Source: an uncultured Oscillospiraceae bacterium
Lineage (GTDB): Bacteria; Bacillota; Clostridia; Oscillospirales; Oscillospiraceae
DNA: 64,000 bases
NCBI GenBank assembly: GCA_934646185.1
Contig: CAKUEH010000001.1
Coordinates: 62,001 to 126,000, forward strand
Direction: 5' to 3'
The notes beneath the pieces were generated by a model. The model was not told the DNA's origin. It saw only the letters and a list, made by a program, of their open reading frames with translations, and ran no database searches. The position numbers and the translations under genes were made by a program. Positions 1 to 7,970 of this stretch are shown in pieces. Each line of letters opens with the position of its first letter. Positions within the stretch are counted from its first letter, which is position 1.

Positions 1-330
1 GACTTCTTCGACTGCGTTATGCCGGCTAGAAACGCGCGTCATGCCAAGCTGTTTACCTGGCAGGGGAGCATCAACCTCAAAAACGCGAAGTACACGCGCG
101 ACGAAAGCCCCATCGATCCGCAGTGCGGCTGCCCGGTATGCAGGCGCTACTCCCGCGCGTACCTCCACCACCTGTTCAAAGCGGAAGAAATGCTTGCCAT
201 GCGCCTGTCCGTTATGCACAATCTGTATTTTTACAATACGCTGACGCGGCGCATCCGCGACAGTCTTGACGCCGGGACCTTCGGCGATTTCCGCGTGGAG
301 TATTCGCGGAAGCTGGCGGAAAAAATATAA
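1..330 (+). CDS. tgt: Queuine tRNA-ribosyltransferase, C-terminal part (5' cut by window edge)
   Basis: This is the last 109 residues of bacterial Tgt, which exchanges guanine-34 for preQ1 in tRNAs with GUN anticodons. The reading frame is open from base 1 (Asp-Phe-Phe-Asp-Cys), so the start lies outside the window. Visible family signatures are the P-x-R-N-A-R-H segment (residues 8-14 of the visible part), I-N-L-K-N-A-K-Y, and the structural zinc site C42-x-C44-x2-C47 with H73 at the expected 26-residue distance. Immediately downstream lies yajC, the usual tgt-yajC order in many bacteria, but yajC here has its own promoter. Confidence 0.95.
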   Translation, partial: DFFDCVMPARNARHAKLFTWQGSINLKNAKYTRDESPIDPQCGCPVCRRYSRAYLHHLFKAEEMLAMRLSVMHNLYFYNTLTRRIRDSLDAGTFGDFRVEYSRKLAEKI

Positions 331-366
331 ACCGGAAATTTTATTGAGAAATCCTGCCGCACTGAC

Positions 367-395
367 TTGAAATGCAGCTGCGGACACGGTATAAT
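367..395 (+). promoter_or_regulatory. Sigma-70 type promoter of yajC
   Basis: TTGAAA at 367-372, a 17-base spacer, and a perfect TATAAT at 390-395. It lies 30 bases before the yajC start, so yajC and the following membrane protein can be transcribed independently of tgt. Confidence 0.75.
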
Positions 396-424
396 AAACG
401 AAATTCAAATATGGAGGAAAGACC

Positions 425-817
425 ATGTACCTTTTCTTAAGCGCAGCGGATTCCACCGGTGCAGCAGGCGGCAGTGCTTCCATGATCGTCATGTTCGTCG
501 TGCTGATCGCTGTATTCTACTTCTTTATGATCCGTCCGGAGAACAAGCGCAAAAAAGAAGCGCAGCAGATGCGTGACTCGCTGAAGGTCGGCGACAACAT
601 CACAACCATCGGCGGCATCATCGGCGATATCGTCTCGATCAAGGACGATTCCATCGTCATCGAAACGACGACCGACCGCGTCCGCGTTGAATTTGCGAAG
701 TTTGCGGTTTCCACCAACAACACGGCGGAAAAGGAAGCTGCCAAGCAGAAGGCGGCCGCTCTGGCTGCCCGCAAGGAGCAGAAGGAAAAAGAGAAGAAGG
801 CTAAGAAAGATAACTAA
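425..817 (+). CDS. yajC: Preprotein translocase accessory subunit YajC
   Basis: A 130-residue single-span membrane protein. Residues about 17-38 form the transmembrane helix ending in F-F-M-I-R-P-E-N-K-R-K-K, the YajC hallmark. The next stretch (D-S-L-K-V-G-D-N-I-T-T-I-G-G-I-I-G) is the conserved cytosolic domain, and the C-terminal third is a Lys/Ala/Glu-rich charged tail. YajC associates with SecDF at the Sec translocon. The ATG at 425 has a GGAGG ribosome site (413-417) seven bases upstream. A strong terminator follows. Confidence 0.95.
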   Translation: MYLFLSAADSTGAAGGSASMIVMFVVLIAVFYFFMIRPENKRKKEAQQMRDSLKVGDNITTIGGIIGDIVSIKDDSIVIETTTDRVRVEFAKFAVSTNNTAEKEAAKQKAAALAARKEQKEKEKKAKKDN

Positions 818-835
818 ATCTTTTGCCCGCGTTCA

Positions 836-870
836 AACCGGCTGAGGGACGACCTCGGCCGGTTCTTTTT
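836..870 (+). terminator. Intrinsic terminator after yajC
   Basis: Inverted repeat AACCGGC-GAGG / CCTC-GCCGGTT (836-847 and 853-864) with a GACGA loop, followed by CTTTTTCT. It separates yajC from the small membrane protein at 913, which may rely on read-through. Confidence 0.8.
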
Positions 871-912
871 CTGCACGGACAAACATACGCTTTGGCAGAG
901 GAGGGGAGACCT

Positions 913-1314
913 ATGAAATCAAAATTCTGGAACGGGAGCTTTCTGCGTACAGTCGTGCAATGCCTCGCTATCGCATGCGCCGCGCTTTTGGTCTTGTCCG
1001 CGCTGGGCGCGGGGCTTGTGCTCGGCGGCGTGGTCGATCAAAAGCAGATCCCGGCGGCAGCCGGCTGCGCGAGCTTTGCCGCGGTTTTTCTCGGGGGCTT
1101 TCTGGCTGCGAAGCATGCGGCAGGGAACAAGCTCCCCGCGTCACTTGCGGTTGCGGTCTGCTGCATCGCCGTCTGCTTTTTGGCGCGGCTGATGTTTTTC
1201 GGAAATACCGACATGCAGCTTCTGCCTGTAACGGTCTGCATGCTCACCGCCGCGCTGCTTGCGGGCATTCTGGGCAGCACCAAAAAGAAGAGCTCCCGCC
1301 GGCGCAGGCGATGA
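913..1314 (+). CDS. TIGR04086-type small integral membrane protein
   Basis: A 133-residue protein with four predicted hydrophobic spans (about residues 15-38, 45-65, 74-92 and 98-118) and a basic tail of Lys, Ser and Arg. Size, topology and position directly after tgt-yajC match the TIGR04086 membrane family known in Clostridia, whose function is not established. The ATG at 913 is chosen because a GGAGGGGAG ribosome site sits just before it; the frame is open upstream to 823 but that part crosses the yajC terminator. In many Clostridia the next genes are the SCIFF peptide and its maturase; these are absent here. Confidence 0.8.
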   Translation: MKSKFWNGSFLRTVVQCLAIACAALLVLSALGAGLVLGGVVDQKQIPAAAGCASFAAVFLGGFLAAKHAAGNKLPASLAVAVCCIAVCFLARLMFFGNTDMQLLPVTVCMLTAALLAGILGSTKKKSSRRRRR

Positions 1315-1546
1315 ATCGATTCCTGCATTCGTCAAAAAGTAAATATAATTTACTATCTATGAATTTTCATGCCCCGCGTCCGTCATTTCAAGATTTCGCT
1401 TCGCGCATGCGGATACGGCACCACATATTGTGCTTTTTACAAAAAGTAGAGGTTTCCTGCATCCGCGCAGTTCCTTTATTGACATAATATCATTAACATA
1501 ATTCCTAGTCATAATTTACAAAAATTTCGGATTCTCTAGTTTTTCC

Positions 1547-1575
1547 TTGAAATTTTCCGATGTTTGCGCTATAGT
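1547..1575 (+). promoter_or_regulatory. Promoter of xerD
   Basis: TTGAAA (1547-1552), 17-base spacer, TATAGT (1570-1575). Expected start of transcription is near 1582, giving xerD an untranslated leader of about 140 bases. Confidence 0.65.
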
Positions 1576-1582
1576 AACATCA

Positions 1583-1690
1583 CTTCCTGTGAAACAGGAG
1601 GTAGAAATAACCTTGATCGCATAATTTCTTAAGAATTCTGAAGATCGCGCCGGACGTTCGGTTTTTTCTGATTCTTAAAATAATGCGACC
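1583..1690 (+). promoter_or_regulatory. Structured leader of xerD (two stem-loops, orphan ribosome site)
   Basis: ACTTCCTGT-GAA-ACAGGAGGT (about 1582-1602) folds into a hairpin that contains an AGGAGG (1596-1601) with no proper gene after it, only TTG-ATC-GCA-TAA at 1613. A second long imperfect inverted repeat pairs TCGCATAATTTCTTAAGAAT (1617-1636) with ATTCTTAAAATAATGCGA (1671-1688). Its loop holds a short CCGG/TCGG stem followed by six T (1661-1667). Regulatory function is inferred from structure and position only. Confidence 0.5.
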
Positions 1691-1722
1691 GTGATTTTGA
1701 TCGATTTCGGAAGGGCCTTCGC

Positions 1723-2604
1723 ATGAGTGATATAATTATGCGATATGAGGATTACCTCATCCACACCAAACACGCATCTGACAACACCATCGCGTCCTAT
1801 ATGCGCGACCTGCGCCAGTATGCGTCATATCTCGGCTCCGAAGGGATCGATGTTCTGGACGCGGATCAGACGGTCGTCTCCGGCTATATGGGCAGCATGA
1901 AGGCCGGAGGAAAATCCGCCGCTACGATCTCCCGCGCGCTGGCTTCGATCAAAAGCCTGTACATTTTCGCGATCCAGAACCATGAGATCGAAGAAAACCC
2001 CATTCAGAACATCAAGATCGACAAGGCCGAAAAGAAGCTGCCGCAGATCCTGACCGGCAAAGAGGTCGAGCTTCTTTTGCAGCAGCCCAAGGTTTCGGAA
2101 ATGAAGGGCTGCCGGGATAAGGCCATGCTTGAGGTCTTATACGCGACCGGCATCCGGGTCAGCGAGCTGATCGGGCTGAACATCGATGATGTCAGTCTTC
2201 CCGGGAGCTTCATCCGCTGCGAAAGCGGAGAAAAGGTACGCATCATCCCGATCTATCCCGAGGCGCTGCAGGCGCTGCATGAATACATAGAGACCGTCCG
2301 GCCCAAAATGATCGCCGTTCCGACCGAGCATTCGCTCTTCGTCAATGTATCCGGCGAGCGCATGAGCCGCCAGGGCTTCTGGAAGATCATCAAATACTAT
2401 CAGGAAAAAGCGCATATCGAAAAGGATATCACGCCGCATACGCTCCGCCACAGCTTCGCGGCGCATCTGCTCGAAAACGGCGCCGACCTTCGCTCGATCC
2501 AGCAGATGCTCGGCCACAGCGACATTTCCTCCACGCAGGTCTATACGCAGTTGGTCAAGCAGAATCTGAAGGCCGTCTACAACAAATATCATCCAAAGGC
2601 ATAA
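1723..2604 (+). CDS. xerD: Tyrosine recombinase XerD
   Basis: A 293-residue tyrosine recombinase, the size of chromosomal Xer proteins that resolve chromosome dimers at dif. The N-terminal SAM-like core-binding domain covers about residues 1-85, and the catalytic domain about 105-293. The catalytic set is complete: R145 (A-T-G-I-R), K171, H239-x2-R242 (T-L-R-H), H265 (L-G-H) and nucleophile Y274 (V-Y-T). The end (A-V-Y-N-K-Y-H-P-K-A) closely resembles XerD C-termini. A GGAAGGG ribosome site precedes the ATG. It stands alone between its own promoter and a bidirectional terminator. XerC versus XerD cannot be fully settled from motifs. Confidence 0.85.
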   Translation: MSDIIMRYEDYLIHTKHASDNTIASYMRDLRQYASYLGSEGIDVLDADQTVVSGYMGSMKAGGKSAATISRALASIKSLYIFAIQNHEIEENPIQNIKIDKAEKKLPQILTGKEVELLLQQPKVSEMKGCRDKAMLEVLYATGIRVSELIGLNIDDVSLPGSFIRCESGEKVRIIPIYPEALQALHEYIETVRPKMIAVPTEHSLFVNVSGERMSRQGFWKIIKYYQEKAHIEKDITPHTLRHSFAAHLLENGADLRSIQQMLGHSDISSTQVYTQLVKQNLKAVYNKYHPKA

Positions 2605-2689
2605 TAATTTCCGCGTCCCATGAGAACGGCATCTGAACAGTTTTTATGAGAGAGGGGAATGACGGATGCCCATTGGCTGCTCTGGGATA

Positions 2690-2728
2690 AAAAACGGGTG
2701 CGCTGCAAAAGCGGCGCACCCAATTTTT
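2690..2728. terminator. Bidirectional terminator between xerD and pfkA
   Basis: GGGTGCGC / GCGCACCC (2696-2703 and 2714-2721) with A-run on the left and AATTTTTG on the right, so it works for xerD (+) and pfkA (-). Confidence 0.85.
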
Positions 2729-2744
2729 GTATATACGTGATCGT

Positions 2745-3728
2745 TCAGTTGTCGATGCCGGTCATAGCCTGCAGCACCTCATACTGCTGCTCGTTCAGGC
2801 CCTTCTTCATGGAAAGTCCTTCTGTGATGTCGATATCGACCATCTGTCCGGCCTGCGCGCAGATCACGCGGTTGGTCTTGCCTTCGGCCAGCGCCTTGAC
2901 GGCCTGATAGCCCATGCGGCTGGCCATAACGCGGTCGCGCGCGGACGGCGTGCCGCCGCGCTGGATATGACCGAGAATGGTCACGCGCGGGTCGAGTCCC
3001 AGCTCCTCATGGATCCCCTTGCCGATCTCGATCGCGCTGCCCGCGCCCTCGGCGACAATGATCATGAAGTGCGTATTGCCGGCCAGACGCGCCTGCCGGA
3101 TGCGGTCGATCACGTCGCTGTCAAAATCGAGCGGCTTCTCCGGCACCAGAACTGCGGTCGCGCCGGTGGCAAGGCCGACGTAAAGCGCCAGATGGCCCGC
3201 GTTGCGTCCCATGACCTCCACGACGGAGCAGCGCTCGTGCGACTGCATCGTGTCGCGCAGACGGTCGATGGCCTCGACAGCGGTATTGGCCGCTGTGTCA
3301 TAGCCGATGGTATAATCGGTGCAGACGATGTCATTGTCGATTGTGGCCGGAACGCCGACGACCGAAATGCCCTGCTTTGCGAGCTCCACCAGACCGCGGA
3401 ACGAGCCGTCGCCGCCGATGGAGACGATGCCGTCCAGTCCGAGCAGCTTGCAGGTTGCGGCCGCTTTCTTCTGTCCTTCGAGCGTGCGGAATTCATCGCT
3501 GCGCGCCGTATAGAGCATCGTGCCGCCGCGGTTGATGATATGCGCGACGTTGTCGTTTTTCAGAACCATAAAATCGCCGTTGATCAGGCCGTTGTAGCCG
3601 CGGCGGATGCCGACGCACTCGATCCCCATATATGTGCATGCGCGCACAACGGAACGAATGGCCGCATTCATGCCGGGTGCATCGCCGCCGGAGGTCAGAA
3701 CACCGATTCGTTTGACTGCATTTGCCAT
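2745..3728 (-). CDS. pfkA: ATP-dependent 6-phosphofructokinase
   Basis: A 327-residue group A phosphofructokinase that makes fructose 1,6-bisphosphate, the committed step of glycolysis. Residues 8-16 (I-G-V-L-T-S-G-G-D) bind the nucleotide. G-G-D-G-S at 105-109 has glycine at 108, the ATP-type signature; PPi-dependent enzymes carry Asp there. The catalytic T-I-D-N-D is at 129-133. The ATG at 3728 is preferred over the further upstream start because GAGAGGAAG lies 8-10 bases before it. Single-gene unit with its own promoter. Confidence 0.95.
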   Translation of the reverse strand: MANAVKRIGVLTSGGDAPGMNAAIRSVVRACTYMGIECVGIRRGYNGLINGDFMVLKNDNVAHIINRGGTMLYTARSDEFRTLEGQKKAAATCKLLGLDGIVSIGGDGSFRGLVELAKQGISVVGVPATIDNDIVCTDYTIGYDTAANTAVEAIDRLRDTMQSHERCSVVEVMGRNAGHLALYVGLATGATAVLVPEKPLDFDSDVIDRIRQARLAGNTHFMIIVAEGAGSAIEIGKGIHEELGLDPRVTILGHIQRGGTPSARDRVMASRMGYQAVKALAEGKTNRVICAQAGQMVDIDITEGLSMKKGLNEQQYEVLQAMTGIDN

Positions 3729-3760
3729 ACAGGTACTTCCTCTCAATTAAAATTGTAATC

Positions 3761-3789
3761 ATCATACCCCAAAAATGAGAAAATGTAAA
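3761..3789 (-). promoter_or_regulatory. Promoter of pfkA
   Basis: Read on the minus strand: TTTACA (3784-3789), 17-base spacer, TATGAT (3761-3766), about 33 bases before the start codon. Confidence 0.65.
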
Positions 3790-3867
3790 CAGGCAATCGC
3801 GCGGAATCGGCGGATTTCTGCGAAAGTCAATCTTCAGGAAAAATTTATGTTTTCTTTGCCGCAGGTG

Positions 3868-3876
3868 TGCTATACT
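3868..3876 (+). promoter_or_regulatory. Extended -10 promoter of the MoxR operon
   Basis: TGCTATACT (3868-3876) is an extended -10 element 30 bases before the MoxR start. No good -35 hexamer is visible. Confidence 0.5.
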
Positions 3877-3905
3877 TATTTTATATACATAAGGGAGGCG
3901 GGAGC

Positions 3906-4832
3906 TTGAACCAGACAGGAAGAATTTTGGAGGAAGTCAAAAAAGCGGTATGCGGGAAGGACCGCGTGCTGGTATGGGTGCTGACCGTGCTGCTCGCAAG
4001 AGGGCACGTCTTATTGGAGGATATCCCCGGCGTCGGTAAGACGACCATGGCGTTGGCGTTTTCGCGTGCGCTGGGGCTGGAATACGGCCGCGTCCAGTTT
4101 ACACCGGACGTGCTGCCGTCGGATATTACGGGCTACTCCGTCTATCAGAAGGAGACCGGCAAGCTGATCTATCAGCCGGGCGCGGTGCTCTGCAATCTGT
4201 TTCTGGCAGACGAGCTGAACCGCGCGACCTCACGCACCCAGTCCGCGCTTCTGGAGGCTATGGAGGAGGGACAGGTCACGGTCGACGGCGTCAGTCATCC
4301 GATCCCGCAGCCGTTTATTGTCTTTGCCACGCAGAACCCGACCGGAGCCGCCGGTACGCAGCTGCTGCCGGATTCGCAGATGGACCGGTTCACCGTCCGG
4401 CTGTCCATCGGCTATCCCGCGCCGGAGGATGAGCGCAGCATGGTGCTCTCCCGGCAGGGCGTCAATCCGCTGCAAACCGTCTGTCAGGTTTTATCGCGTG
4501 AGGAATTGATCGCCATGCAGGATGAAGCTGCCGCTGTTTACATCAAAACCGAATTGATCGATTATATCGTCGCGCTGATCAATGCCACGCGGAATCACCC
4601 GATGATCCTGCGCGGCGCAAGCCCCCGCGCGACGCTCTCCCTGACCGCGATGGCCAAGGCGGTCGCCTATGTCCAGCGGCGGGATTATGTCGTGCCGAAG
4701 GATATTCAGGTGACGTTCCCGCAGGTCATCGCGCACCGCCTGCTGCTGGCCCCGGAGGCCGGAGCGCGGCAGATCACGCCGGAGCAGCTGCTCGACGAGA
4801 TCCTGCATCAGGTGCCATCGCCCAAATTGTAA
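3906..4832 (+). CDS. MoxR-family AAA+ ATPase
   Basis: A 308-residue AAA+ protein of the MoxR/RavA clade. Walker A is G-V-G-K-T-T in E-D-I-P-G-V-G-K-T-T, Walker B is L-F-L-A-D-E-L-N-R-A, and the sensor region A-T-Q-N-P is present. The C-terminal lid domain runs to the end. The start is taken as TTG at 3906 because AAGGGAGG (3891-3898) lies seven bases upstream; an ATG at 3867 would sit on the -10 element. It forms an operon with the DUF58 and transglutaminase genes that follow (4-base gap, then 4-base overlap). In this conserved trio the ATPase is thought to act as a chaperone on a DUF58 partner; the substrate is unknown. Confidence 0.88.
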   Translation: MNQTGRILEEVKKAVCGKDRVLVWVLTVLLARGHVLLEDIPGVGKTTMALAFSRALGLEYGRVQFTPDVLPSDITGYSVYQKETGKLIYQPGAVLCNLFLADELNRATSRTQSALLEAMEEGQVTVDGVSHPIPQPFIVFATQNPTGAAGTQLLPDSQMDRFTVRLSIGYPAPEDERSMVLSRQGVNPLQTVCQVLSREELIAMQDEAAAVYIKTELIDYIVALINATRNHPMILRGASPRATLSLTAMAKAVAYVQRRDYVVPKDIQVTFPQVIAHRLLLAPEAGARQITPEQLLDEILHQVPSPKL

Positions 4833-4836
4833 GGCC

Positions 4837-5814
4837 ATGGCAAAAAACCGCATTCTTTACGGGCTGTTTCTGCTTGCAGCCGTGGTCTTTCACAGCTTTT
4901 ATACCGGCTGGTTCTCGTTTTTCCTGCTGGTGTTTGCCGTGCTGCTGCCGTTTTTTTCGCTGCTCGTCAGCCTGCCCGCCATGCTCCGCGCAGCCTACGA
5001 GGCGGAGCTTCCGGTTTGCTGCGTCTGCGGGCAGAGTGTCCAGTACCGGCTGCTTGCACATCACGCGGCAAGACTCCCGGTGTCCCGCTGCCGCCTGCGT
5101 CTGACGGTATCCGACGTTGTGGGCGGCGAAGCGCGCCAGCAGAAGCTGGAGCTTGCCGGGACGATCGGCTTTGCCCTGCGGATCGATACGCGCCATGCGG
5201 GCGTCCAGACCGTGCAGCTCAGCAAGGGCCGCGTATGCGACGCGCTCGGGCTTTTCAGCCTGCCGCTGCGCCTGCCGGGCGCCTGCTCCATTGCTGTCGA
5301 GCCGGAGCCGCAGGAGCCCGCCGTGCTGCCGAATCTCAGCCGCTTTCAATACCGCTCCTATCATCCGAAGCCCGGCGGCGGCTTTTCCGAGATCCACGAT
5401 CTGCGCGAATACCGCCCCGGCGACAGTCTGCATGAGGTGCATTGGAAGCTGTCAGCCAAGACGGACAAGCTGATCGTCCGCGAGGCGGAGGAGCCGGATC
5501 TGGGCCTGATCGTGTTGAGCTTCGACTTTTCCGGCACCCGCGCACAGCTGGACAGCACGCTGCGGCAGCTTCTGTGGCTGTCCGGCTGGCTAACTGAAAG
5601 AGAAGTGGCGCACCGGATCGACTGGATCGAGCCGGACACGTTGAAGCCGCAGACAAAGTCTGTCAAATCGCCGGACGATCTGCGGGAGCTGTTGAAAACG
5701 CTTTTGCGGACCCACCTGACCGGCACCACGCCGTCGCTCGCGTCCAGAGCCTACCCGCACGCGGACTGGCGCTATCACGTGCAGCCGGAGGAACAGGAGG
5801 TGCAGCAGGCATGA
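4837..5814 (+). CDS. DUF58 domain protein
   Basis: A 325-residue protein with two N-terminal membrane helices (about 7-23 and 26-48) and a cytosolic or extracytosolic beta-rich body. The DUF58 signature is E-Y-R-P-G-D-S-L-H-E-V-H-W-K-L-S-A-K (about residues 191-208), followed by L-I-V-R-E-A-E-E-P, with a von Willebrand A-like fold expected after it. It lies between the MoxR ATPase and the transglutaminase-like protein and ends in a 4-base ATGA overlap with the latter, so the three are translated together. Biochemical role not established for the family. Confidence 0.85.
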   Translation: MAKNRILYGLFLLAAVVFHSFYTGWFSFFLLVFAVLLPFFSLLVSLPAMLRAAYEAELPVCCVCGQSVQYRLLAHHAARLPVSRCRLRLTVSDVVGGEARQQKLELAGTIGFALRIDTRHAGVQTVQLSKGRVCDALGLFSLPLRLPGACSIAVEPEPQEPAVLPNLSRFQYRSYHPKPGGGFSEIHDLREYRPGDSLHEVHWKLSAKTDKLIVREAEEPDLGLIVLSFDFSGTRAQLDSTLRQLLWLSGWLTEREVAHRIDWIEPDTLKPQTKSVKSPDDLRELLKTLLRTHLTGTTPSLASRAYPHADWRYHVQPEEQEVQQA

Positions 5815-7967
5815 GATCGTCAAAATACACGTTTTTTACGGCGCTGCTCTGCGCATCCGCCCTGTCTGCCGGATTGTGCTTCTGCGTGATGACCTCGTTT
5901 GGCGTCCCAGCGGACAGCCTTTCGCTGGTATCCTCGTGCATCCTCGCATCGCTGCTCTTTTCCTCGCTGCTTCTGCTGCCGAAAAGCTGGATCTGGCTGC
6001 TGGCCGTAGCCGCACTTGCGGGCGGCGGGCTTTATATGCTGCGCGCACAGCTTGTCGAAAGTGCGTCCGCGCTTGTGTCCGCCGTTACACAGCAATACTC
6101 TGAGGCGATCCCGGGCATTCAGACCGTTCACCTGACAGACGCCCCCGGCACGGATGCAACGCTGATCCTGATCCTGGTTGCCGCGCTCTATGCGCTTCTT
6201 TGCAGCTGGACTGTCATGCGCAGCGAAAGTCTTGTCTATCTGCTGCTTCTGACGCTTCCCATTCTGGCGCTGTGTCTTATCATTCTCCAGACGCCTCCGG
6301 TCGCATGGGCCATTCTGCTGGTCGTGGGCGTCCTGGCGCTGCTTCTTCTGACGCAGCTGCTCCGCGCGCGGCAGGCAGGAGAGGGGAACCGGCTGGCGCT
6401 GCTGCTGGCCGCGCCGCTGGCACTGCTGATCGGGCTGATTGCCGTTCTGTTTCCGGCTGGTACTTACGAACGTGCGGAATGGTCTGACAGCTTGCAGGAG
6501 ACCATCTCCACAGCTGCCGACAAGCTGACGCTTTTCCGCCGCGACGCGCAGACCGGACAGGTGAAATTTACCTCGCCCATCAGCCCCAGTACGCTCGGCA
6601 GCTATCTCTGGGATTCCAGCGTAACTGGCGTCAATCTCAACCGGGTCGGGCCGCAGCGCCAATTTGGCCGCTCTGTGATGCGCGTAAAAGCAACGCTTGA
6701 ATCCTCCTGGGTTGGCACTTCCTTCTACCTGCGTGGGGATTCCATGGCCGTTTATGAGGATAACCGTTGGAAACCGCTCCCGGAAAATGTATATCCTGAT
6801 ATGCAGGATATGCAAAATCCGCTTTTGGCAGGAGAGGCTGTCATCGTCAGCTTTCAGCCGGAGGTAACGATCGAAACGGATATGAAGTCCGGGATCTATT
6901 ACATCCCATACAACGCAACCGCGTTTCCGGAGGACGCGGAGCCGTTTTACGACGCCTACGTCAAAAACCCCTCGCAGCAGACGACCTATACGATTCCTTA
7001 TGTTCTCTCGCGCAGCCCGTTGCAGAGCAGCGCGTATGATGCGTTCGTCCATGAGACCTACACGCAAGTCCCGGATGAGACGCGACAGGCGCTTTCTGAC
7101 ATCCTCTCGGAGCTGGTCGGGGAGGAGGACGCCGATCCGTATCAGTATATCCCGCAGGTTCTGGAGTATGTGTCGACCAGCGCCCGCTATGACCTCAATA
7201 CGCCGGCTGTGCCGGACGGAGAAGATTTTGTGTCGTGGTTCCTGCACGACAGCGAAACCGGTTACTGTGTGCATTATGCGACTGCGGCGACGATCTTGCT
7301 GCGATGTCTTGGCGTTCCGGCGCGTTATGTGACCGGCTATTACACAGATGTGTATGAAAACGAATGGACGACCGTGACCTCGGACGATGCGCATGCGTGG
7401 GTGGAGATCTATCTGAACGGGATCGGCTGGCTTGTTCTGGATCCCACGCCTGCGGCAGATACCCCCGCGCAGACGGTGCCTGAGGAAACTGTCACTGCGG
7501 CCACAGACCCGATAGATACTCCGCAGGAGGATACGCCGCCTGCCGACACTGAACCGCCCGCCGCTCCGGATATTCCAGAAGAAAAGCAGGATACTCCGCA
7601 GGAAAGCGTGAAAAAGCCCGTTAGCGTCCTGCGTTTTGTTTGGCCTGTTCTTGCATTGGCCGCCGCGCTGTTCCTTTGGCGCGCGCTGCTGTTCAGCATC
7701 CGAAGGGCCGCAATTGGGAAGGGGTCGCCCAATCGGCGGGCGGTCACGCTGTATCACCACATCTGCTGGCTCGCCCGGCAGACCAAAACAGACGTCCCGC
7801 CTGAATTCCTGGCCATTGCCGAAAAGGCAAGATTCAGCCACCATAAGCTGAACAGGGAAGACCTGCTTCCATTGCAGAATCACGCAGACCAGCTGACAAA
7901 GCAGCTGCTCGCGGATAAACGCTTCTGGAAACAGGCCCTGTATCGCGTATTTTATGCACTTGGATGA
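5811..7967 (+). CDS. Membrane transglutaminase-like (TgpA-type) protein
   Basis: A 718-residue membrane protein. Six or so hydrophobic spans fill residues 1-230. A large extracytoplasmic region carries a transglutaminase-like domain with the Cys-His-Asp triad: Cys in E-T-G-Y-C-V-H-Y, His in D-D-A-H-A-W, and Asp in L-V-L-D-P-T. A Pro/Thr/Glu-rich linker follows, then one more helix near residue 610, then a cytosolic DUF4129-like tail. This is the arrangement of TgpA proteins found with MoxR and DUF58 partners. The start overlaps the DUF58 stop by four bases. Likely acts on peptides or proteins at the cell surface; substrate unknown. Confidence 0.85.
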   Translation: MRSSKYTFFTALLCASALSAGLCFCVMTSFGVPADSLSLVSSCILASLLFSSLLLLPKSWIWLLAVAALAGGGLYMLRAQLVESASALVSAVTQQYSEAIPGIQTVHLTDAPGTDATLILILVAALYALLCSWTVMRSESLVYLLLLTLPILALCLIILQTPPVAWAILLVVGVLALLLLTQLLRARQAGEGNRLALLLAAPLALLIGLIAVLFPAGTYERAEWSDSLQETISTAADKLTLFRRDAQTGQVKFTSPISPSTLGSYLWDSSVTGVNLNRVGPQRQFGRSVMRVKATLESSWVGTSFYLRGDSMAVYEDNRWKPLPENVYPDMQDMQNPLLAGEAVIVSFQPEVTIETDMKSGIYYIPYNATAFPEDAEPFYDAYVKNPSQQTTYTIPYVLSRSPLQSSAYDAFVHETYTQVPDETRQALSDILSELVGEEDADPYQYIPQVLEYVSTSARYDLNTPAVPDGEDFVSWFLHDSETGYCVHYATAATILLRCLGVPARYVTGYYTDVYENEWTTVTSDDAHAWVEIYLNGIGWLVLDPTPAADTPAQTVPEETVTAATDPIDTPQEDTPPADTEPPAAPDIPEEKQDTPQESVKKPVSVLRFVWPVLALAAALFLWRALLFSIRRAAIGKGSPNRRAVTLYHHICWLARQTKTDVPPEFLAIAEKARFSHHKLNREDLLPLQNHADQLTKQLLADKRFWKQALYRVFYALG

Positions 7968-7970
7968 GCT

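Larger units (their letters stand above)
1315..1722. other. Gene-free stretch with xerD promoter and structured leader
   Basis: No convincing gene. The first part is AT-rich with a small GTAAAT-ATA-ATTTAC inverted repeat (1339-1353) and a weak stem GCAC/GTGC plus T-run (1418-1438) that could end the upstream operon. The right part holds the xerD promoter (1547-1575) and a 140-base leader with two stem-loops, described separately. Confidence 0.7.

Noticed and set aside
1582..1602. ACTTCCT... as a possible dif site next to xerD
   Set aside because: Only the first seven bases match the B. subtilis dif; the repeat is 9-3-9 rather than 11-6-11 and it holds a ribosome site, so an RNA hairpin is more likely.
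2659..2907. Small plus-strand frame with ATG at 2659 after a GAGAGGGG site
   Set aside because: It runs through the bidirectional terminator and into antisense pfkA; the protein has no recognisable feature.
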